DNA of 64,000 bases from Shinella sp. XGS7 (GTDB lineage Bacteria > Pseudomonadota > Gammaproteobacteria > Burkholderiales > Burkholderiaceae_C): positions 957,501 through 1,021,500 of the forward strand of contig NZ_CP084758.1 of NCBI RefSeq assembly GCF_020535565.1, in the 5' to 3' direction. Below, piece after piece: positions 9,593 to 19,854 of this stretch. A program made the translations under genes and the position numbers. How positions within the stretch are numbered: position 1 is the first letter of the stretch; every line of letters begins with the position of its first letter. The notes under the pieces are model-generated. The model had not been told where the DNA came from, did no database searches, and saw only the letters and a list, made by a program, of their open reading frames with translations.

Positions 9593-10492
9593 TTACTGCG
9601 GTCCGCGCAGCTTCTCGATCAGGCCGTTGAGCTCGTCCAGCGAGCCGAACTGGATGGACAGCTCGCCCTGCTCGCCGCGCTTGCTGCGCTTCTTGACGCG
9701 GATCTCCACCTGGGCGGTGAGCAGGTCCGAGAGCTCCTCCTCCAGGCGCAGCACATCGCGGCTCTTGTCGCTCTTGACGCGCAGCAAGGGCTTCTGCCGG
9801 GCCGAGCCCTGGCGGGCCACCAGCTTCTCGGCCTCGCGCACGCTGAGCTTCTTGGCGGCGATCTCGGTGGCGGTGGTGATCTGGTGTGCGCCATCCAGGG
9901 GCAGCAACGCACGGGCATGGCCCATATCGATGTCGCCGGCCATCAGCATGTTCTGCACCGGATCGGCCAGCTGCAGCAGACGCAGCAGATTGCTGGCGGC
10001 GCTGCGCGAGCGGCCCACGGCCTGGGCGGCCTGCTCGTGGGTGAGCCCAAACTCTTCGGTCAGGCGCTTCAGGCCCTGGGCCTCTTCCAGCGGATTCAGG
10101 TCTTCGCGCTGGATGTTCTCGATCAGGGCCATGGCGGCCGCGGCCTCGTCGGGCACGGCCTTGACCAGCACCGGCACCTCGCGCAGACCCGCCAGCTTGG
10201 CGGCGCGGAAGCGCCGTTCGCCGGCGATGATCTCGTAGCGCGCTTCGCCATTGGGGGTGATGGGCCGCACCAGGATGGGCTGCATGATGCCCTGGCCCTT
10301 GATGCTCTCGGCCAGCTCATAGAGCGAGCCCTCGTCCATGCGCGTGCGCGGCTGGTATTTGCCGGCCTGCATCCATTCCAGGCGCAGGGTGCTGGGCTCG
10401 CCCTCGCGGCTCGCGGCCGGGGCATCGCTCACTTTGGGGCCGAGCAGGGCCTCCAGGCCCATGCCCAGGCCCTTGGGTTTTTTCGTGACCAT
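9593..10492 (-). CDS. parB: Chromosome partitioning protein ParB
   Basis: A 299-residue ParB that binds parS and spreads on DNA as a CTP-dependent clamp to organise the origin region. The start MVTKKPKGLGMGLEALLG is the usual ParB N-terminus and binds ParA. The CTP-binding motif GERRFRAAKLAGL and the helix-turn-helix region TEFGLTHEQAAQAVGRSR follow, and a basic dimerisation domain ends the protein. Three parS-like sites lie 5-7 kb away in rsmG and mnmG. parB is separated from parA by about 4 kb of unrelated genes; only the small hydrolase upstream still lies on the same strand next to it. Confidence 0.96.
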   Translation of the reverse strand: MVTKKPKGLGMGLEALLGPKVSDAPAASREGEPSTLRLEWMQAGKYQPRTRMDEGSLYELAESIKGQGIMQPILVRPITPNGEARYEIIAGERRFRAAKLAGLREVPVLVKAVPDEAAAAMALIENIQREDLNPLEEAQGLKRLTEEFGLTHEQAAQAVGRSRSAASNLLRLLQLADPVQNMLMAGDIDMGHARALLPLDGAHQITTATEIAAKKLSVREAEKLVARQGSARQKPLLRVKSDKSRDVLRLEEELSDLLTAQVEIRVKKRSKRGEQGELSIQFGSLDELNGLIEKLRGPQ

Positions 10493-10509
10493 AGGGGCTG
10501 GATTGTCCC

Positions 10510-11058
10510 TTATGCCGCGGCCGTGGCTTGCAGGCGTTGCAGCAGGGCCCGGCCCTCGGGCCAGTCGCCCAGGCCGGAGGCGCTGTTGATATGGCCGCAG
10601 GCGCCCAGCATCAGCAGCTCGGCGCCCCAGTCGGCCGCCATCTGGGCGCCCCGCTCGGGGGCGCAGAAGGGGTCGTCGCGGCTCACCACGGCCAGGGCCG
10701 GAAAGGGCAGGCGCGGCCGGCGTATGGGGCGCCAGTTGTGCAGCTGGGGCGGGGTGTCCTCGCGCTCGGTGTCGGGCGGGGCCACCAGCAGGGCGCCGCG
10801 CACCCGGGCCGTGTGCTGCGAATGCGCCGCCCAGCTGGCCACCAGCTGGCAGCCCAGGGAATGGGCCACCAGCAGGGCAGGGCGTTCGTCCTGCTGCAGC
10901 ACCTCGTCCAGCCGGGCCATCCAGTCGCCGCGGCGCGGCCATTGCCAGTCGGCCTGCTCCACGCGCTGGTCGCCATGCAGGGCCTCCCAGCGGCTCTGCC
11001 AGTGCGCCGGGTCGGAATTCAGCCAGCCAGGCAGTAGCAATACACGCGGTTCAATCAT
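10510..11058 (-). CDS. RBBP9/YdeN family alpha/beta hydrolase
   Basis: A 182-residue serine hydrolase of the RBBP9/YdeN family. The start IEPRVLLLPGWLNSDPAHWQ holds the family GW..S...HWQ motif. The nucleophile elbow is AHSLGCQ, the acid is in VVSRDDPFC and the catalytic histidine in ACGHINSASGLGDW. It lies 17 bases upstream of parB on the same strand; this hydrolase-parB pair is common in Burkholderiales. The substrate is unknown. Confidence 0.9.
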   Translation of the reverse strand: MIEPRVLLLPGWLNSDPAHWQSRWEALHGDQRVEQADWQWPRRGDWMARLDEVLQQDERPALLVAHSLGCQLVASWAAHSQHTARVRGALLVAPPDTEREDTPPQLHNWRPIRRPRLPFPALAVVSRDDPFCAPERGAQMAADWGAELLMLGACGHINSASGLGDWPEGRALLQRLQATAAA

Positions 11059-11116
11059 GGTTTGGCCTTATGCTGTCGGTCCTTTCTGATCGATCGATTG
11101 TGCTGGAGAAGAGGCC

Positions 11117-12058
11117 ATGGCTTACAAGGTGTTTGTGGATGGACAAGAGGGCACGACGGGCCTGCGCATTCACGAGTATCTGGCCGGTCGCAGCGACATC
11201 GAAGTGCTCAAGATTGACGCCGACAAGCGCAAGGACGCCGCCGAGCGCGCGCGCCTGATCAACGCCTCGGACGTGTCCTTTCTGTGCCTGCCCGACGCCG
11301 CCTCGCGCGAGGCCGCGGCCATGGTCAGCAACCCCAACACCTGCCTGATCGACGCCAGCACCGCCCACCGCACGGTGCCGGGCTGGAGCTTCGGCCTGCC
11401 CGAGCTGGCCCAGGATCAGCGCGCCAAGATCCGCGCCAGCAAGCGCATCGCCAACCCGGGCTGCCACGCCAGCGCCTTCATCCTGGCGGTGCGCCCCCTG
11501 GTGGACGCCGGCCTGCTGGCGCCCGAGGCCCTGATCAGCGCCACTTCCATCACCGGCTACTCGGGGGGCGGCAAGTCCATGATTGCCCAGTACGAGTCCG
11601 GTGGCGACGCCAAGCTGGACTCGCCCCGCCCCTACGCCCTGGGCCTGGCCCACAAGCACCTGCCCGAGATGATGGCCCACACCGGCCTGAAGCACGCGCC
11701 GGTGTTCATGCCCATCGTGGGCAGCTTCTACAAGGGCCTGGCCGTGACCGTGCCCCTGCATCTGAGCCAGCTGCGCGCCGGCACCCGGGCCGAGCATCTG
11801 CACGAGGCCCTGAGCGCGCATTACGCGGGCGAGCGCTTCATCAAGGTGCTGCCCCTGCGCGACCCGGCGACGATGGAGACCGGCTTCTACGATGTGCAGG
11901 CCTGCAATGACACGAACCGCGTGGACATCGCCGTTTTCGGCAGCGAGACCCAGGTGCTGGTGATGGCCCGCCTGGACAATCTGGGCAAGGGCGCCAGCGG
12001 CGCCGCCGTGCAGTCCATGAATGTGCATCTGGGCCTGGACGAAGGTTTCGGCCTCTGA
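11117..12058 (+). CDS. argC: N-acetyl-gamma-glutamyl-phosphate reductase, type 2
   Basis: Catalyses NADPH-dependent reduction of N-acetylglutamyl phosphate to the semialdehyde in arginine synthesis. At 313 residues it is the short type-2 form. The N-terminal YKVFVDGQEGTTGLRIHEYL is the Rossmann region, and the catalytic cysteine is in IANPGCHASAF near residue 117. The ITGYSGGGKSMI stretch is also characteristic. The stop codon overlaps the start of the next acetyltransferase gene as TGATG. It is the opposite orientation to parA and parB and interrupts the usual par cluster. Confidence 0.95.
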   Translation: MAYKVFVDGQEGTTGLRIHEYLAGRSDIEVLKIDADKRKDAAERARLINASDVSFLCLPDAASREAAAMVSNPNTCLIDASTAHRTVPGWSFGLPELAQDQRAKIRASKRIANPGCHASAFILAVRPLVDAGLLAPEALISATSITGYSGGGKSMIAQYESGGDAKLDSPRPYALGLAHKHLPEMMAHTGLKHAPVFMPIVGSFYKGLAVTVPLHLSQLRAGTRAEHLHEALSAHYAGERFIKVLPLRDPATMETGFYDVQACNDTNRVDIAVFGSETQVLVMARLDNLGKGASGAAVQSMNVHLGLDEGFGL

Positions 12059-12489
12059 TGTCTGAGCGGGTGTGGCGTCGCGACGCCGAACTGCCCCCCG
12101 CCGATCTGGACGCCATCCGTGAGGGTGTCATCCTGCACGGCCGCCAGCAGACCCAGGGCAGCGATGCCCGGGATATTGCCTGCGCCTGCTATGAAGACGG
12201 CCAGCTGATCGCCGGGGCCTGGGGCCGCACGAAGTTTCAGCGCCTGTATCTCAGCTATATCTGGGTGCAGCCCGAGCAGCGCGGCCAGGGCTTGGGTGGC
12301 CAGCTGCTGCGCCAGATCGAGGCCCAGGCGCTCAAGCGCGGCTGTGTGGATGCGCTGATCGAGACCCTGCTGGACGAGGCGGCCGATTGCTTCGAGCACC
12401 TGGGCTATGCCTGCGTGGCCCATCTGCACGACTATGTGCCGGGCTTCACCCGCCACACCCTGCTCAAGGTCTGGCGCGACCGGGATTGA
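12058..12489 (+). CDS. GNAT family N-acetyltransferase
   Basis: A 143-residue acetyl-CoA-dependent acyltransferase. The acetyl-CoA-binding motif is IWVQPEQRGQGLGGQLLRQIE around residues 64-84 (Q-x-x-G-x-G). The end LGYACVAHLHDYVPGFTRH resembles small GNAT proteins of unknown substrate. It starts inside the argC stop codon and is presumably translated from the same message. Confidence 0.88.
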   Translation: MSERVWRRDAELPPADLDAIREGVILHGRQQTQGSDARDIACACYEDGQLIAGAWGRTKFQRLYLSYIWVQPEQRGQGLGGQLLRQIEAQALKRGCVDALIETLLDEAADCFEHLGYACVAHLHDYVPGFTRHTLLKVWRDRD

Positions 12490-12549
12490 GCGGGAGCGCG
12501 GGCCGGCTCCGCCTGGAGCGCAGAGTCCGACCCGTTTCACCTTGAACGG

Positions 12550-13599
12550 CTACTGCTGGACGAGCTCCACGCGGCGGTTGCGTGCCCGGCCGGCTTCGTC
12601 GGCATTGCTGGCCACCGGGGCCAGGCTGGCCACACCGCGCGCGCTCAGGCGGGCGGCGGCAATGCCGTAGGGCGGCTTGCTCAGGGCGGCCACCACGGCC
12701 TGGGCACGGGCCAGGGAGAGGCTCTGGTTCGCGTCCAGGCTGCCCGCATTGTCCGTGTGGCCCACGATATGCACCTTCAGCTGGGCATTGCCCTGCAGCA
12801 GCTTGGCCATCTCGTCCAGTTGGGCCTTGGACTCGGGCTTGATCTCGGCCTTGCCCGTGTCAAAGAAGAGGCCGTAGAGAGCGATCTTGCCGTCGGTCAG
12901 CAGCCCGCTTTGCAGGGCCTTGGCGTCCACCGTGACCTGGCCGGTCTGCATGGCCTTGGGTTCGATGATCTGCAGATAGGTGGCGGCGTAGTCGGAGGAA
13001 TCGTTGCCGGCCTTGGTCGTCAGCATCGTCACATGCGTTTCGACCCCGCCGCGCTGCAGGGTGCCGGACAGCACGCGGGCTTCACGGTAGTACAGCGCGT
13101 TGTAGCTCTGGAAGGTGCTGCCGGTCTTGGTCTCGTAGAACTTGTCGGTCCAGGTCAGGCCCTGCGTGGGGTTCAGGCTCAGGCCCATGGCCTGGTAGAG
13201 CTCGTAGCAGTCTTTCTCGCAGCTGAGCTTGCGCTTCAGGCCCGCGGCGCTCAGCGCTTGCTCGTAGTTGCGATAGACCTCCAGCGGGGACTTGCCCAGC
13301 GGCGCCAGGTAAACCAGCCGGGTGACCTTGCCTTCCACCGTTTGCAGGTCCTTGAATTTCTGGTCTGCCCCCACTTGCGGCGAGCCGGGCACTCGCGCTG
13401 TATCCCAATCGGCCCTGGCGTAGCCGATCAGCGCCGAGCCGGTGAAGCGTTGCACCAGGGGGTGGTCCTGGCTGCCGGGCGCGTCCTTGCCCAGCCCCTG
13501 TCCTTGGGCCTGGGCGCCGGGCAGCGCCGCCCCGGCCAGCAGCAAGGCGATGGCCGCGCTTCTCGTGATCGCGCGGGGGGATGAAGATCGGTATGTCAT
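12550..13599 (-). CDS. OmpA family protein with DUF4892-like region
   Basis: A 349-residue exported protein. Residues 1-31 form a signal peptide ending AQA. The middle region (about 45-220) resembles DUF4892, with a pair of cysteines in KLSCEKDCYELYQ. The C-terminal domain (about 230-349) is an OmpA-type peptidoglycan-binding fold with VHIVGHTDNAGS and NQSLSLARAQAV and ends GRARNRRVELV. Probably anchored to the cell wall from the periplasm or outer membrane. It converges on the argC-acetyltransferase pair. Confidence 0.88.
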   Translation of the reverse strand: MTYRSSSPRAITRSAAIALLLAGAALPGAQAQGQGLGKDAPGSQDHPLVQRFTGSALIGYARADWDTARVPGSPQVGADQKFKDLQTVEGKVTRLVYLAPLGKSPLEVYRNYEQALSAAGLKRKLSCEKDCYELYQAMGLSLNPTQGLTWTDKFYETKTGSTFQSYNALYYREARVLSGTLQRGGVETHVTMLTTKAGNDSSDYAATYLQIIEPKAMQTGQVTVDAKALQSGLLTDGKIALYGLFFDTGKAEIKPESKAQLDEMAKLLQGNAQLKVHIVGHTDNAGSLDANQSLSLARAQAVVAALSKPPYGIAAARLSARGVASLAPVASNADEAGRARNRRVELVQQ

Positions 13600-13714
13600 G
13601 GTGTCAATGCCTGTGTCAGGCGAAGCAGTTTGGCCAAGGACCCAAGAATGCGAGGAGAGGACGGGGAACGGGAGGGTGGGAACGGGGCGCCGAAGCCGCC
13701 ATTGGCCGGCGGCC

Positions 13715-14499
13715 TCATGGCGCCTGGCGGAAGTGGTAGCGGTAGGCCTCCACAAAACCGAGGCGGCGGTAGAGGGCCATGGCCGGGGCGTTGCTGGGAT
13801 CCACCTGCAGATAGGCGTGTCGCGCGCCTTGTTGCCGGGCTTGCTGCAGCAGGGCCAGACACAGCCGGCCGGCGTGGCCCTGGCCCTGCAGGGCGGCGGG
13901 GGTGGCAATGTCGTACAAACCCACCAGATCGCCTTCCAGCGCGATCTGGCCACAGGACAGCAGCCCTGACCCTCCGGGGGCCTCGCGATGCAGCCAGAAG
14001 CCCTGATAGCGCGTCGCCGAGGCTGCCAGCCGCTCGGCATGGGCGGCGATCTCGGTCTCGCTGGAACCGCGCAGCGTGCCCACGCCCTGGGCGTAGGTGG
14101 TGGCGTCCACCGGCAGCAGGCGGGTATCGTCGGGAAGGAGGGGGGCGGTAGCCCGTCCAGCGAGGCGCGGACCATCACCAGGGCCTCATCCAGCTTAGAC
14201 CAGCCCAGGGCGGCCAGGCGGGCGTCCAGATCGGCGGGCTGGCTGTAAGGGGTGATGCGCAGCAGCAGGGGCAGGCCCGCTGCCGCAAAGGCCTGCTGGC
14301 AGCGTGCCAGCAGCTCGGGCAGGGGCAGGCTGCCTTCGGCCAGGGCGTTGACGCAGCGCGAGCGCTTGGCCTTGCCCGGGGAGAGGCGCAGCAGCCAACC
14401 GTCGATCCGGCTTTGCTGCGGCGGGGCCGAGGCATTGAGCCCCGCCTCCTCGGCCAGGCGGGCCAGCTCGGGCAGGGTGGGGCTCGTTGCGGCCGTCAT
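13715..14499 (-). pseudogene. GNAT family N-acetyltransferase, frameshifted in the middle
   Basis: An acetyltransferase of about 261 residues in two frames. The first half starts at the ATG at 14499, which overlaps the parA stop (TGATG), and reads to LVMVRASLDGLPPP. The second half (VDATTYAQGVGTLRGSSE onward) holds the acetyl-CoA motif TPAALQGQGHAGRLCLALL and the usual NAPAMALYRRLGF end. The break is a run of six G at 14140-14145; one more base restores a single frame. The gene is therefore either inactive, switched by slippage, or intact and mis-sequenced. It is the last gene of the mnmG-rsmG-parA transcript. Confidence 0.82.
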
Positions 14500-15269
14500 C
14501 ACATGGTGGCGACGCGCCGCACCATTTCCCGGGCGAAGTCCACAAAGGCCTGGGCGCCCTTGGAGGCGGGGTCGAAGACCACGCCGGGCAGGCCGTAGCT
14601 GGGGGCCTCGGCCAGGCGCACATTGCGGGGGATCACGGTGTCGAACACCTTGTCGCCGAAGTGGCTCTTGAGCTGCTCGCTCACCTGCTGCTGCAGGGTG
14701 ATGCGGGGGTCGAACATCACGCGTAGCAGACCGATGATCTGCAGGTCCGGGTTCAGATTGGCATGCACCTGCTTGATGGTGTTGACCAGGTCGGACAGGC
14801 CTTCCAGCGCGAAGTACTCGCACTGCATGGGCACGACCACGCCATGGGCCGAGCACAGGCCGTTCAGCGTGAGCATGGAGAGCGAGGGCGGGCAGTCGAT
14901 CAGCACGAAGTCGTAGTCGGCATCGGCGGCGGCGATGGCGGCCTTGAGCCGGCGCTCGCGGCGCTCCAGCTCCACCAGTTCCACCTCGGCACCGGCCAGC
15001 TCGCGGTTGGCGCCCAGCACGTCGTAGCCCACCTTCTCATTGCGCTGGCGGGCCTCCGCCACGCTGGCCGATTCCAGCAGCACGTCGTAGATGCTCAGCT
15101 CCAGGGCGCGCTTGTCGATGCCCGAGCCCATGGTGGCATTGCCCTGCGGGTCCAGGTCCACCACCAGCACCCGCTGGCCGACCTGGGCCAGGCCGGCGGC
15201 GAGGTTGACGGTGGTGGTGGTCTTGCCGACCCCGCCTTTTTGATTGGCAACGCAGAAGATCTTGGCCAT
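14499..15269 (-). CDS. parA: Chromosome partitioning ATPase ParA
   Basis: A 256-residue ParA/Soj ATPase that uses ATP-dependent DNA binding to pull ParB-parS complexes apart. The deviant Walker A motif KGGVGKTTTT lies at residues 11-20, VVDLDPQGNAT is the A' motif and DFVLIDCPPSL is Walker B. It follows rsmG by 60 bases on the same strand, as expected for mnmG-rsmG-parA, but the gene after it is an acetyltransferase instead of parB. Confidence 0.97.
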   Translation of the reverse strand: MAKIFCVANQKGGVGKTTTTVNLAAGLAQVGQRVLVVDLDPQGNATMGSGIDKRALELSIYDVLLESASVAEARQRNEKVGYDVLGANRELAGAEVELVELERRERRLKAAIAAADADYDFVLIDCPPSLSMLTLNGLCSAHGVVVPMQCEYFALEGLSDLVNTIKQVHANLNPDLQIIGLLRVMFDPRITLQQQVSEQLKSHFGDKVFDTVIPRNVRLAEAPSYGLPGVVFDPASKGAQAFVDFAREMVRRVATM

Positions 15270-15329
15270 GGTCTTGTAGTTCTGAGCAGGCAGCGATGGT
15301 AGCCCGGAAGCAGCCGGGCCAAGGACGGA

Positions 15330-16007
15330 TCAAGCGCGCGGTTTGATCCAGATGAGACAGCGCTGGGCATCCAGGCCGGGCACCTGTAGCTGTTCCACGT
15401 GAAACACATCCAGGTCCTGGGGCAGGGCGGCCAGTTCCTCAGTGGGGTGCTGGCCCTTCATGGCCAGCCATATGGCGTCGGATTTGGCGCCAGATTCGGC
15501 ACCGGGTTTGAGGTGCTGGCGGGTGAGGCTGGTGAAGTCCAGCAGGGAGGCAAAGGCGCGGGAGGTGATCAGGTCGAAGGGGGGTACCTCGAGCGCTTCC
15601 ACGCGCGAGTGCTCGCCGTGCAGATTCTTCAGGCCCAGCTCGGCCGCCACCTGCTTGATGAAGCTGGCCTTCTTGGCCACAGCGTCCACGCAGGTGACAT
15701 CGATCTGCGGCGCGCAGATGGCCACCACCACACCCGGCAGACCGCCGCCGCTGCCCACATCCATCATTCGCAAGGGCCGGCCCTCGGCATGGCGCAGCAG
15801 GGCGGGCAGCAGGCTCAGGCTGTCCACCAGATGCTGGGTCAGCATGGCCTGCGGGTCGCGCACGGCGGTGAGGTTGTAGACCTTGTTCCATTTCTGGATC
15901 AGGCCCTGGTAGGCCAGCAACTGCTCGATCTGGCTGTCGCTGAGGCTCAGGCCCAGCTGCTGCGCGGCCGCCACCAGGGCGGGGCGCAAGGGATTGGTAT
16001 CGGTCAT
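15330..16007 (-). CDS. rsmG: 16S rRNA (guanine(527)-N(7))-methyltransferase RsmG
   Basis: A 225-residue S-adenosylmethionine-dependent enzyme that methylates G527 of 16S rRNA; loss gives low-level streptomycin resistance in other bacteria. The WNKVYNLTAVRDP start and the SAM-binding motif DVGSGGGLPGVVVAI are diagnostic. It begins 22 bases after mnmG. A parS-like site lies inside the end of the coding sequence (15391-15406). Confidence 0.96.
   Translation of the reverse strand: MTDTNPLRPALVAAAQQLGLSLSDSQIEQLLAYQGLIQKWNKVYNLTAVRDPQAMLTQHLVDSLSLLPALLRHAEGRPLRMMDVGSGGGLPGVVVAICAPQIDVTCVDAVAKKASFIKQVAAELGLKNLHGEHSRVEALEVPPFDLITSRAFASLLDFTSLTRQHLKPGAESGAKSDAIWLAMKGQHPTEELAALPQDLDVFHVEQLQVPGLDAQRCLIWIKPRA
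15391..15406. promoter_or_regulatory. parS-like centromere site in rsmG
   Basis: TGTTCCACGTGAAACA matches the parS consensus TGTTTCACGTGAAACA at 15 of 16 positions. It lies inside the rsmG coding sequence, about 5 kb from parB, and is one of three such sites within 1.2 kb. Confidence 0.88.
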
Positions 16008-16029
16008 GGATGCGGGTTGGGGCGGGAGC

Positions 16030-18009
<1,980 letters not shown>

Positions 18010-18087
18010 GGCTTGAGCCTCGATCGGGCACCGCAAAAAGAAGGGAGAAAGCGCGGCGCGGGCAAACCCTGAATTTTACGGGCGGCC

Positions 18088-18096
18088 TGTGGATAA
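18088..18096 (-). promoter_or_regulatory. Single perfect DnaA box upstream of mnmG
   Basis: TGTGGATAA on the plus strand is TTATCCACA on the minus strand, the strict DnaA box. It lies in the 130-base gap between mnmG and the divergent YkgJ-type gene. No cluster of boxes or AT-rich unwinding region is visible, so this is not an origin by itself; it may regulate mnmG or titrate DnaA. Confidence 0.5.
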
Positions 18097-18139
18097 GTCA
18101 CGGCCGAGGGCCATGCCCGGGCCGACAATACGCCCCACC

Positions 18140-18409
18140 ATGAACTGCCGTGACCACTGCGCCGCCTGCTGCATCGCGCCCTCCATCAGCTCGCCTATTC
18201 CGGGCATGCCCGTCATCAATGGGGTGAGCAAGCCGGCCGGCGTGCGCTGCGTGCAGCTGGACGAGGCCGACCGCTGCAAGATCTTCGGCCGGCCCGAGCG
18301 CCCGGCGGTCTGCGGCTCCCTGCAGCCCAGTGAGATGATGTGTGGCGAGAGCCGTGAGCAAGCCATGCGATGGCTTGGATGGATGGAAGAGCACACGTCT
18401 CCGCGATAA
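18140..18409 (+). CDS. YkgJ family cysteine cluster protein
   Basis: An 89-residue protein with the zinc or iron-sulfur cysteine pattern of the YkgJ/UPF0153 family: [13 protein letters not shown] at the start, then [19 protein letters not shown] and VCGSL. The ATG at 18140 gives the normal N-terminus; earlier in-frame ATG codons would add an unconserved stretch overlapping the DnaA box. The molecular role of the family is poorly known. Confidence 0.87.
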   Translation: MNCRDHCAACCIAPSISSPIPGMPVINGVSKPAGVRCVQLDEADRCKIFGRPERPAVCGSLQPSEMMCGESREQAMRWLGWMEEHTSPR

Positions 18410-18507
18410 TGTTGCGGGGCACCCACTTGGCAAACCAGGGCCTACGCAGTGCCGAGTCTCCGAGACTGTTGTTCAACTAAGCTGCAGAGATCCGCTCATG
18501 GAGTTGG

Positions 18508-19305
18508 TTACTTGCCAATTGTCTTTGAGAGCTCTTGTGCAGAATGGGGCCGTATCAACTCATCGAACTGGTGTCCGGTAATGGATACCGTTGTCGATGG
18601 AATGACGTAGTGGGGGCCGCCACCAGTCTTGGTCTGCGCAAAAGAAGCCTCCACCTCAACCTTTGCCGTTCTGGTTTTCGAGTTCAGCTCGACAATCTGT
18701 ACGCGGGCAAATGCTCCCGAGTCCTTGACTGTCAAGTACGTGCCCTCAGCTTTTCCCCCGGCAAGCAAGTCCGGAGATGAGCCTGACTCTTGTGTGACCT
18801 GCGCCGAAAATCCGTTCTTGACGTACTCCTTCGCAAAGCCAAAGTAAACCCTGCTGCCGCGCATGCCATTGAACTCGAGCAAGAACGTCGGTTTCCCGTT
18901 TCTTAGTTCGACCCCGAATTCGCTCGAGTTGGAAACCCTCAAAAACTTAACTCTATTTGTGATGGGCTTAAGACTCGTAGGACGGTCCTCCTCTTTCGCC
19001 ACCCACTTGGCCAACTTTGAACGGTGGACGAAGAAACGACGCGTGTTTCCTGGGTAATGGACTACGAAGTAGTCACCGACCTGCTCCAGGGCAAACACTT
19101 TCAAGCCACTTGGCGCAGCCCAACACAAGTTCTTTTCGAGAAGGCCGCGTCGTATCAATGGTGATGCCCCTGAACTCTCCCAGAGTTGCATCGCCTCTGG
19201 CTTTTCGCATGCGGTGGCTCCAACCCTTATGCTCATCTCACTGGGGGGCTGTGCCAACGCACAGCCATTTCCTACTAAGAGCGCTACTACAGCACCGATT
19301 CGCAT
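18508..19305 (-). CDS. Hypothetical exported protein in an AT-richer islet
   Basis: A 265-residue protein that I do not recognise. Residues 1-20 (MRIGAVVALLVGNGCALAQP) look like a signal peptide. A middle part (DYFVVHYPGNTRRFFVHRSKLAKW) resembles small SH3-like wall or surface domains, and the rest is predicted to be mostly beta and charged. Codon use is unlike the neighbours: many A/T third positions. Together with the 19553 frame it forms a foreign-looking block between the YkgJ gene and the Bug receptor. No mobile gene is present in the block. Confidence 0.6.
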   Translation of the reverse strand: MRIGAVVALLVGNGCALAQPPSEMSIRVGATACEKPEAMQLWESSGASPLIRRGLLEKNLCWAAPSGLKVFALEQVGDYFVVHYPGNTRRFFVHRSKLAKWVAKEEDRPTSLKPITNRVKFLRVSNSSEFGVELRNGKPTFLLEFNGMRGSRVYFGFAKEYVKNGFSAQVTQESGSSPDLLAGGKAEGTYLTVKDSGAFARVQIVELNSKTRTAKVEVEASFAQTKTGGGPHYVIPSTTVSITGHQFDELIRPHSAQELSKTIGK

Positions 19306-19552
19306 GGGTCCCCCTCAAAGATGAGCAATCGTAAACGGTTCAGGACCAAGAGCCGCGGTGCGCACCGAGCCATCGCCATTCACTGAGACCAGTGTTGTTT
19401 GCAGTCTTGATGCTCGACCTTGTGGCGCGGCGGCACTCTTCTCTGCCAAGTTGAAGTGCGTGTGCTGCCAACTTGGACGAAATGCGTCCTTGCGGCTTGC
19501 AATCGGTGGCTCAGGTGTGTCCCAATCGGTTGGGCTCTATCGGAGTATCAAG

Positions 19553-19738
19553 ATGCGAATTCGATTCGTTATTAATGCAGTTGCCACTGCAGGGGGGCGT
19601 GCTTATTCAGCGGCGCTTCTCACCGTTCACTACCCGGACGAAATACCGAGGTCGTGTGCTTTAGAGGATGCACTCGTGGAGTTCGAGCGCCTCTTTGGGA
19701 GGCACGCCTTTACTGTTCCCGGCGTTTATGTCGAGTGA
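19553..19738 (+). CDS. Possible 61-residue small protein in the AT-richer islet
   Basis: A short frame beginning MRIRFVINAVATAGG and ending FTVPGVYVE, preceded by GGAG at a workable distance from the ATG. No membrane segment or known motif. The frame is open further upstream, but nothing there looks like protein. It lies in the 549-base gap 19306-19854, where I see no other gene; base composition is as low in GC as the preceding hypothetical gene. Confidence 0.35.
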   Translation: MRIRFVINAVATAGGRAYSAALLTVHYPDEIPRSCALEDALVEFERLFGRHAFTVPGVYVE

Positions 19739-19854
19739 CCGCGCACGCCCTTGGCTGGATGGAGCGCGAGACAGCGCCCTGACAGGCCCGCGGCCTAGAC
19801 TGCCTCCCGGCTTGTTGCACGACCAACCAACAAAACACTAGGAGACACACAGCC

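Noticed and set aside
18010-18139. mnmG/YkgJ gap as a replication origin
   Set aside because: Only one DnaA box, no AT-rich unwinding region and no dnaA nearby; parS sites show origin proximity but not the origin itself.
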